Assembly: GCA_024225035.1 (NCBI GenBank)
Contig: JAAEMX010000025.1
Span: forward strand, 1-64,000
Direction: 5' to 3'
Length of the DNA: 64,000 nt
Source: Lentisphaerota bacterium
Lineage (GTDB): Bacteria; Verrucomicrobiota; Lentisphaeria; Victivallales; Victivallaceae
Part shown: positions 46,929 through 56,273 of the stretch, piece after piece
Position numbering within the stretch: position 1 is the first letter of the stretch
Layout: every line of letters begins with the position of its first letter
Position numbers and translations under genes: made by a program
Notes under the pieces: generated by a model
Told to the model about the DNA's origin: nothing
Database searches by the model: none
Seen by the model: the letters and a program-made list of their open reading frames with translations, nothing else

Positions 46929-47162
46929 ATGCAGAAGCCAAGAAGAAAATCACGCAGACGCAGGACTAGCAAGCCCAAGATCTGCCGTTTTTGCGAAAGC
47001 AAGGTAAACTACATTGACTTCAAGGATCCGGATACTCTTCGTAAGTTCCAGACGGAAAAAGGCAAGATCCTGCCGCGTCGTATTACTGGTACATGCCTTG
47101 AGCACCAGAAAATGCTCAGCACCGCCATCAAGCGCGCCAGAATCATCAGCTTGGTATACTAG
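46929..47162 (+). CDS. rpsR: 30S ribosomal protein S18
   Basis: 77 residues, highly basic N-terminus (PRRKSRRRR), two Cys (CRFCESK) and the family core [33 protein letters not shown]. Shine-Dalgarno ACAGGAT. Partner of S6 in the 30S subunit. Confidence 0.97.
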   Translation: MQKPRRKSRRRRTSKPKICRFCESKVNYIDFKDPDTLRKFQTEKGKILPRRITGTCLEHQKMLSTAIKRARIISLVY

Positions 47163-47183
47163 AAGACAGGAGGTAGTTTAGCT

Positions 47184-47636
47184 ATGGCAAACGTGAAACT
47201 TGTATTACTTCAAGACGTTGAAAATCTCGGCCTGGCCGGGGCTGAAGTTAACGTCGCATCAGGATTCGCCAGAAATTACTTGATCCCTCAAGGACTGGCA
47301 ACTAAGGCAGATCGCAGCACAATGCGTATTCTTGAAGCTCGTAAAGACAAAATCGAAAAACAGCGCGCTGATGAACTGCAGAAGTCTAAAGACTTGGCAA
47401 CCAAGCTTGCTGAAAATGAAATTACTATTCAGATGCAGGCCTCAGACGATGATCGTTTGTTCGGTTCTGTTACTGCACGTAATATTGCTGACAAACTGGC
47501 TGAAGGCGGCATTGCTGTTGACCACCAGCGCGTCAAGCTTGAAGAACCTATCCGTGCTCTCGGCTCCTACAAAGTAGAAGTCAAGCTGCACGGTGAAGTC
47601 ACTGGAACTGTAAAAGTGTGGATTGTTCGCGCTTAA
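47184..47636 (+). CDS. rplI: 50S ribosomal protein L9
   Basis: 150 residues with the N-terminal RNA-binding domain [37 protein letters not shown], the long connecting helix, and the C-terminal domain ending [10 protein letters not shown]. Shine-Dalgarno AGGAGG. Sits between rpsR and dnaB. Confidence 0.97.
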   Translation: [150 protein letters not shown]

Positions 47637-47657
47637 AAATTCCGGAGACTTTATACA

Positions 47658-49097
47658 ATGGCTGGAGATAAGGACAAATATCAGAAAAATCGCAGAGTCC
47701 CTGGAGTATTGTCAGAGGAACGTCCGCAACCGCATAATTTAGAAGCGGAGCGCGCTGTTCTGGCGGCAATGCTTAAGGAGCCGTCTACTTGCATTGACAT
47801 TGCAATTCAGAGTCTCGGAACAGAAGAGGTTTTTTACTCGCATGTTCACCGGGAACTCTTTAAAACGATTGCTGACATTTACAATCAGTCCAGTACTGGA
47901 GTGGACCTTATCGCTATAGCCGATCAGCTTACCAAAACCGGTAAGCTGGACGAGATGGGCGGCCAGGTTTTCCTGGCCGACCTCTACAATACTATCGCCA
48001 CAACCGTCAATATCGACGGTTGGTGCGATATTATCCGCGAATACGCTACCTTGCGGAAAATGATCAACATTTGTACAGAATCGCTCCTCAAATGTTATGA
48101 TGAGGATATTGAAGTTAAGACTTTGGTTGATCAAATTGAAACTGACGTTTTTAACGTCCGTAATATGACTACAAAAAATGATGTCGTTAATATCAGAGAC
48201 AGTCTCGGGGAAACTTTTAGAAACATTCAGGATCTGATTAACGGTAAAATCGAAATTGGTATTCCGACTGGTCTGCCAGACCTGAACAAGTTGGTTGGAG
48301 GATTCAAAAGAGGTGAGATGTTTGTACTTGCCGCCCGTCCTTCCATTGGTAAGACATCATTGGCTCTTAACCTGTTGCGAAACGTTGCGATGAAAGAAAC
48401 TACCCCCAGGTCCGTAGCGTTTTTTAGTCTGGAAATGACTGCGGAACAGATTACCCGCCGCCTGATTTGTACTGAGGCAAAGATTCCTGAAAGCCGTTTT
48501 TTCGACGGTTCCTTCAAGCCCAGTGAAATGACTAAGTTAACAAGTGCGGTTTCTGAACTTCAGAAAACCAAAATTTTTATTGACCCGACCGGTGGCCTGA
48601 CAATAGCTGAGTTGAGAGCAAAAGCTCGCCGTCTCAAAATGATGGAAAACATTGAGCTGATTGCAATAGACTATCTGCAGCTGATGAAAGCCGATGGGCG
48701 TATAGACAGCCGTCAGCAGGAAGTTGCAGAAATTTCTTCGGGGATTAAAAAGTTGGCAAAAGATTTGAATGTGCCTGTTCTTGTACTTGCCCAGCTCAAC
48801 CGTGAAGTTGAAAAAACTTCCGGAGCTTCTGCTCATCCGAAACTCAGCCACCTCCGTGAATCCGGAACAATTGAGCAGGACGCCGATATCGTAGCTTTCC
48901 TGCATCGTGACCGTGACGAAGCAAAATCTCCAACCGCTGAAACTTTGCGTAATGGTCTTGATGCTAAACTTATTATAGAAAAAAATCGTAACGGTCAGAC
49001 CGGAATTCTCGACTTAAAGTTTTATCCGGATCGAATGGAGTTTGTGAATCTCAGTAAATACGGGGATAAAGACAGACCCCCAAATTTAGATGAATGA
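47658..49097 (+). CDS. dnaB: Replicative DNA helicase
   Basis: 479 residues. The N-terminal helical collar (residues about 25-130, PHNLEAERAVLAAML) and the RecA-like motor follow. Walker A ARPSIGKTS at 226-234, Walker B as LIAIDYLQLM, then REVEKTSG and SHLRESGTIEQDADIVAFLHR. Moves on the lagging strand at the fork. The stop overlaps the start region of bamA. Confidence 0.97.
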   Translation: MAGDKDKYQKNRRVPGVLSEERPQPHNLEAERAVLAAMLKEPSTCIDIAIQSLGTEEVFYSHVHRELFKTIADIYNQSSTGVDLIAIADQLTKTGKLDEMGGQVFLADLYNTIATTVNIDGWCDIIREYATLRKMINICTESLLKCYDEDIEVKTLVDQIETDVFNVRNMTTKNDVVNIRDSLGETFRNIQDLINGKIEIGIPTGLPDLNKLVGGFKRGEMFVLAARPSIGKTSLALNLLRNVAMKETTPRSVAFFSLEMTAEQITRRLICTEAKIPESRFFDGSFKPSEMTKLTSAVSELQKTKIFIDPTGGLTIAELRAKARRLKMMENIELIAIDYLQLMKADGRIDSRQQEVAEISSGIKKLAKDLNVPVLVLAQLNREVEKTSGASAHPKLSHLRESGTIEQDADIVAFLHRDRDEAKSPTAETLRNGLDAKLIIEKNRNGQTGILDLKFYPDRMEFVNLSKYGDKDRPPNLDE

Positions 49098-49111
49098 AAG
49101 GACTTACGTAC

Positions 49112-51409
49112 GTGAGACAGGGGATTTTAGTTATAACAGCTTTTTTTGCGGTAATGTGGAGCATTACAACGTTTGCCGCGGAAATCAGCAACATTGACTT
49201 CAAGCAGGTCGGGGGATATAAATTTCCGAATAAAATGTTGCTTTACAATGTTCAGCAAAAGCCTGGTAAAGAGTACGATAAGGATGTCCTGAGACAGGAT
49301 ATCAAACGCCTCTATACCTTAGGTTATTTTTCTGATGTTGTTTCCGAAGTGCGAACGACCCCGGACGGGAAAAAGGCGATTACTGTTAAGTTGATCGTTA
49401 AATCCAGGGTAAAAGCAATAGTTTTTAAGGGTAATCAGAAGTTCAAGCGCAAAGACTTGATTGAAGAGGTTACCCTTAGCCCGGATATGCCTTTGAATGA
49501 TAATAAACTGAGGGTAAGCGCAGAACGCCTCAGAAAATATTATAAAGGCAAAGGCTTTAATGATGTTCAAATTGTGCCGGTACTCAAAAAGGTAGGAAAA
49601 AACCAGATTGATGTGGTTTTCAACATTAAAGAAAACCTGCGTCTTAAGGTGGATAATGTAAGATTTGAGGGGGTAACGGTATTTTCACAGTGGCGACTCA
49701 GAGGCATGCTTGCCAACCGCCATTCCTACTTGAGCCGTTTTCTGGAATACGGCTTGCTGCAGCGTGATGAAATGGACAATGATAGAACTCGACTCCGTCA
49801 GCTGTACTGGGAGTATGGGTATTTGGACTTTAAAGTGGAAAAAGTTCTTGTTGTTCAGGGAAAAGACGATCCTGAATATGTAGATATTACCTTTAAATGT
49901 TATGAAGGTAAGCCTTATAAAGTGGGGAAAATTTCTATTGCTGGAAATAAGATTTTCAAAGATTCCGAACTCCTTCCTTTGATGACCCAGCGAAAAGGCG
50001 AAGTGTATAACACAGATAGAGCAAAAAGATCATCAGAAGCAATTCAAAATGCCTATGAATCTCTGGGGTATGCTGATATCGGCGTGCGCGAGGTGAGACT
50101 TCCTAACTTCAAAACTCATATTGTTGATATAGAATATGTGGTCAATGAAGGACGTAAATATACCGTTAAAGATGTAATTATCAGTGGTAACAATATCACT
50201 AAAGATAAAGTAATCCGTCGTGAACTGGTTATTCAGCCGGGTGATCCTCTTGACAAAAACCGTCTCAAGGCCAGTAAAGAACGGTTGATGGGAATGGGAT
50301 ACTTCAAGAAGGTTGAGGCCGTATCAGTCAGTTCCAATGAGATTGGCAGTAAGAATGTAAACTTTGAAGTTCAAGAGAAAAAGCCTTTCCAGTTTAAAGT
50401 TGGTGGTGGTTTCTCCAGTTACTACTCTCTCGTGGGTATGGCTGAGATTACCAATAATAACTTTGACCTGTTTGACCCTGAAAACTACTTTAGCGGCGGT
50501 GGTCAGAGACTTCGCTTGCAGGCTTTGGTTGGTCTTCAGCGTAACAGTTTGAACTTGAACTTTGTTGAGCCCTGGCTCTTTGATATTCCACTGCGCCTGG
50601 CATTTGACGGTTACTGGAATACTGTTCAGTATGACTTCTGGGATGAAACCCGTATTGGTTTCCGTACAACTCTTTCCAAGAAAGTTCTCGATGATTTTAC
50701 GACAGCGTCAGCCGGTTACAAGCTTGAGAACGTAAACGTCAGTAATATTGATTCCGACCGTTCTCAGGAACTGCGTGATCAGTCCGGTCACCAATGGGTA
50801 AGTCAGTTCTCACTGCTGCTCAACCGTGATACTCGTGACAGTCTGTCTGCTCCGACTAATGGATATCAACTTAGTACTCTTGGAGCCATATCACCACGTA
50901 TCCTTGGTTCCAGTAACAACTTTTATAGACTCGAAGCAAAAGGCAGTTATTACTTTTCACTGCTGGAGAAAGCTCTTATCTTCCACCTTGGCGGTAAGGT
51001 TGGTCAGCTTTCAGATTTCAACCGCAATAATGAAGCTCCACTCTTTGAACGTTACTTTCTTGGTGGCGGTGAAACTATTCGTGGTTTCCCTTACCGTTCT
51101 ATCGCTCCAGTTGATAGTAACGAGGATGCTATCGGTGGTCAGTCGATGCTGCTGTTGACTGCCACAATGACGCATCCAATTTACAAATTTATCCGTGGAG
51201 CTATCTTTGTTGATGCCGGTAATGTCTGGGCAAATTCTTATAACTTCCAGTTGAATAAACTCAACGTTGGTGTTGGTTACGGTCTCCGTATCAAGGTGCC
51301 GTACCTGCAGGCGCCGATTCAGCTTGACTTAGCTTATCCGGTTGTCAACAGTGTGCCGGGGCTTTCGCGGAAACTCAGGTTCCACTTCAACATGGGATTC
51401 ACCTGGTAA
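49112..51409 (+). CDS. bamA: Outer membrane assembly factor BamA
   Basis: It inserts beta-barrel proteins in the outer membrane. 765 residues from a GTG at 49112; AAAGGA at 49098-49103 lies eight bases upstream and the resulting N-terminus (MRQGILVITAFFAVMW...FAAE) is a normal signal peptide. An ATG at 49094 overlapping the dnaB stop is the alternative. Five POTRA-like units cover residues about 25-400 (each with a GN or G-T and YYKGKGFNDVQI-like strand), then a 16-strand barrel with the conserved RGFPYRSI loop and the C-terminal signature ending in FHFNMGFTW. Last large gene of the prs operon. Confidence 0.93.
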   Translation: MRQGILVITAFFAVMWSITTFAAEISNIDFKQVGGYKFPNKMLLYNVQQKPGKEYDKDVLRQDIKRLYTLGYFSDVVSEVRTTPDGKKAITVKLIVKSRVKAIVFKGNQKFKRKDLIEEVTLSPDMPLNDNKLRVSAERLRKYYKGKGFNDVQIVPVLKKVGKNQIDVVFNIKENLRLKVDNVRFEGVTVFSQWRLRGMLANRHSYLSRFLEYGLLQRDEMDNDRTRLRQLYWEYGYLDFKVEKVLVVQGKDDPEYVDITFKCYEGKPYKVGKISIAGNKIFKDSELLPLMTQRKGEVYNTDRAKRSSEAIQNAYESLGYADIGVREVRLPNFKTHIVDIEYVVNEGRKYTVKDVIISGNNITKDKVIRRELVIQPGDPLDKNRLKASKERLMGMGYFKKVEAVSVSSNEIGSKNVNFEVQEKKPFQFKVGGGFSSYYSLVGMAEITNNNFDLFDPENYFSGGGQRLRLQALVGLQRNSLNLNFVEPWLFDIPLRLAFDGYWNTVQYDFWDETRIGFRTTLSKKVLDDFTTASAGYKLENVNVSNIDSDRSQELRDQSGHQWVSQFSLLLNRDTRDSLSAPTNGYQLSTLGAISPRILGSSNNFYRLEAKGSYYFSLLEKALIFHLGGKVGQLSDFNRNNEAPLFERYFLGGGETIRGFPYRSIAPVDSNEDAIGGQSMLLLTATMTHPIYKFIRGAIFVDAGNVWANSYNFQLNKLNVGVGYGLRIKVPYLQAPIQLDLAYPVVNSVPGLSRKLRFHFNMGFTW

Positions 51410-51425
51410 CAACGAGAGGAAAAAA

Positions 51426-51554
51426 ATGGCAGAAGGGAAAGAAAAAAACGCAGCTTGTCCATGTTCGTACACAAGCTGCCCGCGGCACGAGGATTGTGAA
51501 AAATGTCAGGCTTATCATCATAGCCATGGCACTAAGACCAGCTGCGGAAAATAA
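51426..51554 (+). CDS. Cys-rich mini-protein 1 (DUF6485-like)
   Basis: 42 residues starting 17 bases after bamA, with a Shine-Dalgarno GAGAGGAAA. Pattern CPC-Y-CPRH-DC-KC-YHHSHG-C: eight Cys and His spaced like a small zinc-binding domain, recalling small CxC/DUF6485-type proteins. The second mini-protein downstream shares CPC...CPRHxxCxxC, so they are paralogues. Likely cytoplasmic; function unknown. Confidence 0.7.
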   Translation: MAEGKEKNAACPCSYTSCPRHEDCEKCQAYHHSHGTKTSCGK

Positions 51555-51573
51555 TCGAAGCATAACTGTTATC

Positions 51574-51612
51574 GCCGTTCTTCGCTATAAAGAAGGACGG
51601 CGTTTTGTTTTA
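51574..51612 (+). terminator. Terminator of the prs-bamA operon
   Basis: CGCCGTTCTTC pairs with GAAGGACGGCG (51574-51584 with 51593-51603, one G-U pair), followed by TTTTGTTTT. Confidence 0.9.
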
Positions 51613-51704
51613 AATACGAGCTTTGCTATAAACTTGAACAGGGATATTTTTAAGTTACATTACTTAATGCTTTATATGGATATATAAATAGGAGTCATAT
51701 TTTC

Positions 51705-51830
51705 ATGAGTAATGAAAAGAAGAAGGAGCCATGCCCTTGTGAAGAGTTTAATTGCCCGCGTCATGGTAACTGTAGTGAGTGCAGGGCAAAGCATTATAAT
51801 GAAGGCTCAAAGCCTAAGTGTGAAAGATAA
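51705..51830 (+). CDS. Cys-rich mini-protein 2
   Basis: 41 residues with ATAGGAGTC upstream. Reads CPCEEFNCPRHGNCSECRAKHYNEG...C. It keeps the CPC/CPRHxxCxxC core of the first mini-protein at 51426, from which it is separated by a terminator, so it has its own promoter. The two are tandem duplicates. Confidence 0.7.
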   Translation: MSNEKKKEPCPCEEFNCPRHGNCSECRAKHYNEGSKPKCER

Positions 51831-51860
51831 AATAAGCTGTTTAGATAGATCAGGAGTTGT

Positions 51861-52127
51861 ATGATTAAGCCTAAAGATGAAGAAATCAAGTTTCCTGCTG
51901 ACTGGAATTTTCGCGTAGTGGTCGACGCTGCAAATGATAAATGCCTGGATAATCTATGTCAGGTATTGCGGCAGAATGGGTTTGACGCTGTTCCGGAGCC
52001 CAAGGAAAAATCTAAAACTGGCAAATACCAGTCTTTCCGCATAGCTGTTGTCTTTGACAACCGGGAAATAATGGAACGACTCAGCAGTGAACTCGGCGCT
52101 GTTGACGGCGTCAAGTTCCTGCTATAG
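51861..52127 (+). CDS. YbeD/DUF493-like protein
   Basis: 88 residues. FPADWNFRVVVDAANDKCLDNLC (strand and helix), then SKTGKYQSFRIAVVFDNREIMERLSSELGAVDGVKFLL, matching the small alpha/beta fold of DUF493 (YbeD) proteins, whose conserved core reads S-G-YxSxxI. Shine-Dalgarno CAGGAG. Ligand and role unknown; YbeD is proposed to be regulatory. Confidence 0.72.
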   Translation: MIKPKDEEIKFPADWNFRVVVDAANDKCLDNLCQVLRQNGFDAVPEPKEKSKTGKYQSFRIAVVFDNREIMERLSSELGAVDGVKFLL

Positions 52128-52147
52128 ATGATTTTGGTAATAAAACC

Positions 52148-53467
52148 TTAAAACTCTGTTCCTGTCATAAAGTAACGCAGGAACATATAGGCGGAGCATA
52201 TAATCAAGCTTATCAGCATCATTGGAATGCCGTATCTGGTGAACCCCCAGAATGTTAACGAATACTTATTGCGTCTTGCAATTTGAGCAATAACAACGTT
52301 GGCAGAAGCCCCAATAAGTGAACCGTTACCGCCGAGACAAGCTCCAAGTGCCAGCGCCCAGAATAATGGCTGCTGGACTTGTACATGGATCAATTCTTCG
52401 CTTCCGACAATCCCTTTCTGGGCAGCAAAAACCGGGATAATGGACTTTATTAATGGGATCATAGCTATTACTAATGGAATATTATCAACAACCGCCGAGA
52501 ACAACGCACTGCACCAGAGAATGGCCATGGTTGTAAGCAGCAGGTTGCCTTGAGTGGCCTTGACAATGTGCTGCCCTAAGGCTTCGAATACACCATTGGC
52601 CTCCATGCCGCCGATCAGTACAAATAATCCAACGAAGAACAGGATAGTCGTCCATTCCACCTGCAGCAGAACTTTGTGCATGTCCATACCACAGACAACA
52701 ACCATCAGTAATCCTCCGCAGAGGGCGATAATGCCCGGTTCGACGTTGATTAAGCGACTGCAGAAAAAGCCCAGCAGGATTAAGGCAAGAACCCCCAGGG
52801 CGCGTTTCATGCGGTCAGGAGCAATGATAGCCAGTTCGGGCTTGGCAGACATGATGCGTTTTATTGTTTCAGGAGAGGCCTTGACATGCTTGCGGAATAC
52901 AAAAAAGGTCATAACTGTCAGGATAACTGTAACCAGCAGTACAGCCGGCCCTAAATGCATAAGGAAATCATTGAAGCCAAGCGGGGTTTGTGAGCCGATA
53001 ATAATATTTGGAGGGTCACCGACTAAAGTGGCAGTACCACCGATATTTGAAAAAATAGCTTCAAGGATCAGGATTGGAACGGTTGGGATTTCAAGTATCT
53101 GGGTAATCAGAATAGTAATTGGAGCGATCAGAATGACAGTTGTTACATTGTCTAAAAAGGCTGACAGCAGTGCGGTGATCAGCAGGAACTCAATAAGAAT
53201 TACCAAGCCGTTCCCCTTGGCCTTACGGGCAATAACGATGGCAATCCATTCAAAAACACCGGTAGTGGAAAGAATATCAACCGTTATCATCATGCCGACC
53301 AGCAGGGAAAGAACATTCAGGTCAACTTTACCCAGTAGTTCTTCCATTGGTGCGGCATGAAGCATGATTACAGCTCCGGCTCCCAGTAGTGCAGAAATCG
53401 ATTTATCTACTTTTTCTGTTATTATAAGCAGATAAGTTACAGCAAAAATTATAATTGAAAGCAGCAT
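52148..53467 (-). CDS. ArsB/NhaD-family ion transporter
   Basis: 439 residues with 11-12 hydrophobic segments. Hallmarks are SAFLDNVTTVILIAPITI and FSNIGGTATLVGDPPNIIIG in the first half and AVVDNIPLVIAMIPL with LGGNGSLIGASANVV in the second, the internal-repeat pattern of ArsB/NhaD (IT superfamily, P-protein-like). A Na+/H+ antiporter or divalent-anion carrier is more likely than arsenite export, because arsC is far away. Downstream gene of a three-gene operon with two CBS proteins. Confidence 0.9.
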   Translation of the reverse strand: MLLSIIIFAVTYLLIITEKVDKSISALLGAGAVIMLHAAPMEELLGKVDLNVLSLLVGMMITVDILSTTGVFEWIAIVIARKAKGNGLVILIEFLLITALLSAFLDNVTTVILIAPITILITQILEIPTVPILILEAIFSNIGGTATLVGDPPNIIIGSQTPLGFNDFLMHLGPAVLLVTVILTVMTFFVFRKHVKASPETIKRIMSAKPELAIIAPDRMKRALGVLALILLGFFCSRLINVEPGIIALCGGLLMVVVCGMDMHKVLLQVEWTTILFFVGLFVLIGGMEANGVFEALGQHIVKATQGNLLLTTMAILWCSALFSAVVDNIPLVIAMIPLIKSIIPVFAAQKGIVGSEELIHVQVQQPLFWALALGACLGGNGSLIGASANVVIAQIARRNKYSLTFWGFTRYGIPMMLISLIICSAYMFLRYFMTGTEF

Positions 53468-53485
53468 GATTACCTCTTCGTAAAT

Positions 53486-54406
53486 TTATAGATTGATGAT
53501 TTTTTCGAGCAGTGTACTGCGGTCAATTACACCTTGCAGCTGGTTATCTTTGACGATATAAATCTTTGGATATCGTTTGATACTCAGTGCAAAAACGATC
53601 TCAAGGATAGTGGCATCTCCCGGCATAGTGCAGAAATTCTTGTACATTACATCACCCGCAGTGGACATGGCTTCATCGTGAAAGTACTTCTCAAAGGGGT
53701 CGAATTCACAAATAAACCTGACGCTTTTAAGCCGTGAGAAAAAGTCCGGTATGCCCAGCTGAAACAGGTGTTCACAGGAAATCTCACCAAGAATATGATT
53801 GTCAGCGTCTACAACCGGAATAACGTGTATTTGTTTTTCCGCCATGAATCTGGTCACTTCAGGCAGAGGGTCACTTGGGGAAACCGTCAGTCTTGGCGGG
53901 CGCATGATTTCTTTAGCTTTGAGCGAGCCGTGTACTTCAGCATCCAGTTTTTTGATATAGTCATAAACCTCTTTACTGTCAGCTGCTTGTTCAATTACTT
54001 TCACGGAGTCTTTTTTAGTGAAAATTTTTACCAGCTGGGACATTATTTTAAGGGCAATGGCTGGAGTCTTTTCCGGTGCCAGCACCATAAAAGCGTATTG
54101 TACAGGTAGGTTGTCAGCAGTTCCATAGTCGGTAAGCTGGCTATCCAGGACTGCTATACACAGGCCGGGATTTTCTAGTTCAGGCAGTCTGGCATGAGGA
54201 AAGGCAATACCGCCGCCGATGCCGGTTGAGCCTGCTTTTTCACGTTCATTAATGGCGTTTAAGATGCTGGATGCTGATAATCCGCTGTTCTTGACAGCCT
54301 TGGATTTTACAATACATTCCACCATTGAACTGAGCAGTTCCGCTTTGTTAGCAGGAGTTGCTCTAAGCATTATTTGTTCAGGTTTAAGCAAGTTGACAAG
54401 ATGCAT
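53486..54406 (-). CDS. PTS EIIA (fructose/nitrogen type) fused to CBS domains
   Basis: 306 residues. The N-terminal EIIA-type domain (1-150) has the phosphorylatable His71 in GGGIAFPHAR. Two CBS domains follow (MRPPRLTVSPSDPLPEVTRFM and MYKNFCTMPGDATILEIVFALS). No sugar permease is adjacent; the partner is the ArsB/NhaD transporter downstream. PTS phosphorylation and adenine-nucleotide binding together could gate transport. The start overlaps the end of the upstream CBS gene by 23 bases. Confidence 0.9.
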   Translation of the reverse strand: MHLVNLLKPEQIMLRATPANKAELLSSMVECIVKSKAVKNSGLSASSILNAINEREKAGSTGIGGGIAFPHARLPELENPGLCIAVLDSQLTDYGTADNLPVQYAFMVLAPEKTPAIALKIMSQLVKIFTKKDSVKVIEQAADSKEVYDYIKKLDAEVHGSLKAKEIMRPPRLTVSPSDPLPEVTRFMAEKQIHVIPVVDADNHILGEISCEHLFQLGIPDFFSRLKSVRFICEFDPFEKYFHDEAMSTAGDVMYKNFCTMPGDATILEIVFALSIKRYPKIYIVKDNQLQGVIDRSTLLEKIINL

Positions 54407-54899
54407 AATTTGACTTGGATTGTGTTGGTTTGTTTTTTGAAAAAGACTTGAGGCTTCGCAGTAATCCGGCGAAAGTCAAAACTCCCAGCGGACACTGGTT
54501 TGAATCGACTACCGGAAGTTCAATCAGTTTTTCTTTGAGCATGAGCTGAAGCGCGGTTTGTACTCTGGCGTCCTTACTGATGCAGAATATTTTTTCTTCG
54601 GCAATGTTGCAGGCTTCCTGTTTTGGATCCGCAGGCACCCAGCCACTGCGAAAGTCATGATTTTTGGCACTGATTGAGGTACGTGGGAAAATATTTTCCA
54701 TTATTTTGCGACATAGTATTCTGGCACACAGCTTGCCTTGCTTGTCAGTGAGAAACACAGAGCCAGGTAATTCCTTCAGGTGTCCTATTTCGTTGACTGC
54801 AGCGGTGAGCGTGATGCTTTTTTTATAGCATATTATTGGCTGATAATGTTTGATATCGCCAACCTTTATATCGGATATATTACGTTCAAAATCAAGCAT
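54384..54899 (-). CDS. CBS-domain protein
   Basis: 171 residues with a CBS pair: IKHYQPIICYKKSITLTAAVNEIGHLKELPGSVFLTD and IFCISKDARVQTALQLMLKEKLIELPVVDSNQCPLGVLTF. First gene of the operon with the EIIA-CBS protein and the transporter; probably an adenine-nucleotide sensing partner. Confidence 0.85.
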   Translation of the reverse strand: MLDFERNISDIKVGDIKHYQPIICYKKSITLTAAVNEIGHLKELPGSVFLTDKQGKLCARILCRKIMENIFPRTSISAKNHDFRSGWVPADPKQEACNIAEEKIFCISKDARVQTALQLMLKEKLIELPVVDSNQCPLGVLTFAGLLRSLKSFSKNKPTQSKSNYASCQLA

Positions 54900-55015
54900 G
54901 ATTTATAGTTTCCAGACTTCGTTTATTTGATGAAAATGTATATAAAACTAGCGCAAAAACAGCGCATTTTAGATTAAAGATTCAGTTATCCGGGCACAGT
55001 GATCCCAGGATGAAT

Positions 55016-55381
55016 CTAGATACGAAGCTGGGTTGTGGGTTTTATGAAGACAAATGACAAGTTGTCGTTTGAGGCAAACTTGTCCATAAGGGTCTTGAAC
55101 TGGGTCATTCTGGAAGTTGCAGCAAGAATAAGTTGCTTGAGGAGATTGGCGCGAAGTCTAAGCAATTGCGAGTAATAACTGTCACGTTGCTCGTTTGATT
55201 CTTCAATGTTCTCCAGGGCTTCAGCTTCCATGGCGAAGTTGCCTTCATTCCGGCGTGAAGATTCCCTGAGGTTCTCCGAGCATCTGGAAGTCTCACGGAT
55301 TTCCATGAACTCGTCTTCACTGGAGCTGAAAACACTGAAACCAAGTGTTAACGCTAGAATTGTTAGAATCAATATTCGCAT
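55016..55381 (-). CDS. Small secreted coiled-coil protein
   Basis: 121 residues. Signal peptide MRILILTILALTLGFSVFS, then an acidic Glu/Arg-rich helical segment (EIRETSRCSENLRESSRRNEGN) and heptad-like LLRLRANLLKQLILAATSRM. No family recognised. Likely periplasmic. The upstream spacing gives only a weak Shine-Dalgarno. Confidence 0.55.
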   Translation of the reverse strand: MRILILTILALTLGFSVFSSSEDEFMEIRETSRCSENLRESSRRNEGNFAMEAEALENIEESNEQRDSYYSQLLRLRANLLKQLILAATSRMTQFKTLMDKFASNDNLSFVFIKPTTQLRI

Positions 55382-55603
55382 AAATCAAAGCATTCCTGCT
55401 TGTTACTTCAGATGACCAAAGCCAAGCAATATAACATGAATTCTATTTTTTTCTATTATTTAAGGACTATTTTTATTAATAATAACTTTTATTTGTTAAA
55501 AATTAGAGTAAAAGTGCTGACTTTATGTAAACTTAAATTATGATACAATTGTCTTTTTTTACATAAAGATTAGAACTTTATTTTCATTCAAGAGGCAATT
55601 CAT

Positions 55604-56140
55604 ATGGGAAGAACTAGTCATACAGATGTTGTTTTAGATGGTCATGGGACGTTAAAATTATATCAGGATACTAATAGTTATCCGCAATTCCAACTCCCTG
55701 AAGGGGTAATCCTTCATGCTCCGCAACCAGGAGTTTTTAAATCCAGCCACCTTGGTTATGCTTTGGAGCAGCGCCGCAGCGTAAAAGAAATCATCCTTAA
55801 AAGCAAGCGCGGGGGGAGTTCGGTTCCGACTCAATTTAATGTTTATCGTGCAGGTGATACTGTACCTAACTACACTTTAGCTATGCCTGATGATGATGAA
55901 GTTGGTTATATTGAACGCAACAGGAAGAGAAGGAGTTGGGTAAGAGTAGTAATGGTTTCAGATATTGATGAGTTATGCCCTCGTGATGAAAACCGCATTA
56001 AGTTAAGCCAGATATTATCATATTGCTTACGTACCTATCAGGAGCCCCGTCCGCTGCATTGTTATTGGGCTGCATGCACTGCTCTTTCTCTGCGGCATCC
56101 TGACTTTCATGGCAAAGCGAGGTTTGGACGACTCCTCTGA
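55604..56140 (+). CDS. Stv-type (putative adhesin) domain protein
   Basis: 178 residues, no signal peptide. The order GHGTL (14-18), a QLPEGVILHAPQPG strand, LGYALE, YRAGDTVPNYTL and the terminal LSQILSYCL...HCYWAACTAL agree with the Stv domain found at the ends of large toxins and Rhs-like proteins in several bacteria. The conserved GHG, VPNYTL and WAAC suggest an active or binding site. It is a free-standing copy, and nothing like a toxin or immunity partner is seen next to it. Moderate confidence in the family match. Confidence 0.6.
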   Translation: MGRTSHTDVVLDGHGTLKLYQDTNSYPQFQLPEGVILHAPQPGVFKSSHLGYALEQRRSVKEIILKSKRGGSSVPTQFNVYRAGDTVPNYTLAMPDDDEVGYIERNRKRRSWVRVVMVSDIDELCPRDENRIKLSQILSYCLRTYQEPRPLHCYWAACTALSLRHPDFHGKARFGRLL

Positions 56141-56273
56141 TATGATGGGGGTAGGACTGCAGAAAAAGTTGATTATTTTGAAAAATATGATAATATATTT
56201 TACAGATACATTGTTTTAAAAGTATTTTGGAAACACCATGTTACCAATTTAATCTGCAGCTAAGGAGGGTGGT

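Noticed and set aside
52554..53360. Plus-strand open frame of 268 residues opposite the transporter gene
   Set aside because: It lies entirely antisense to the ArsB/NhaD gene, has a Ser/Thr/Arg/Ile-biased composition typical of a shadow frame and no Shine-Dalgarno.
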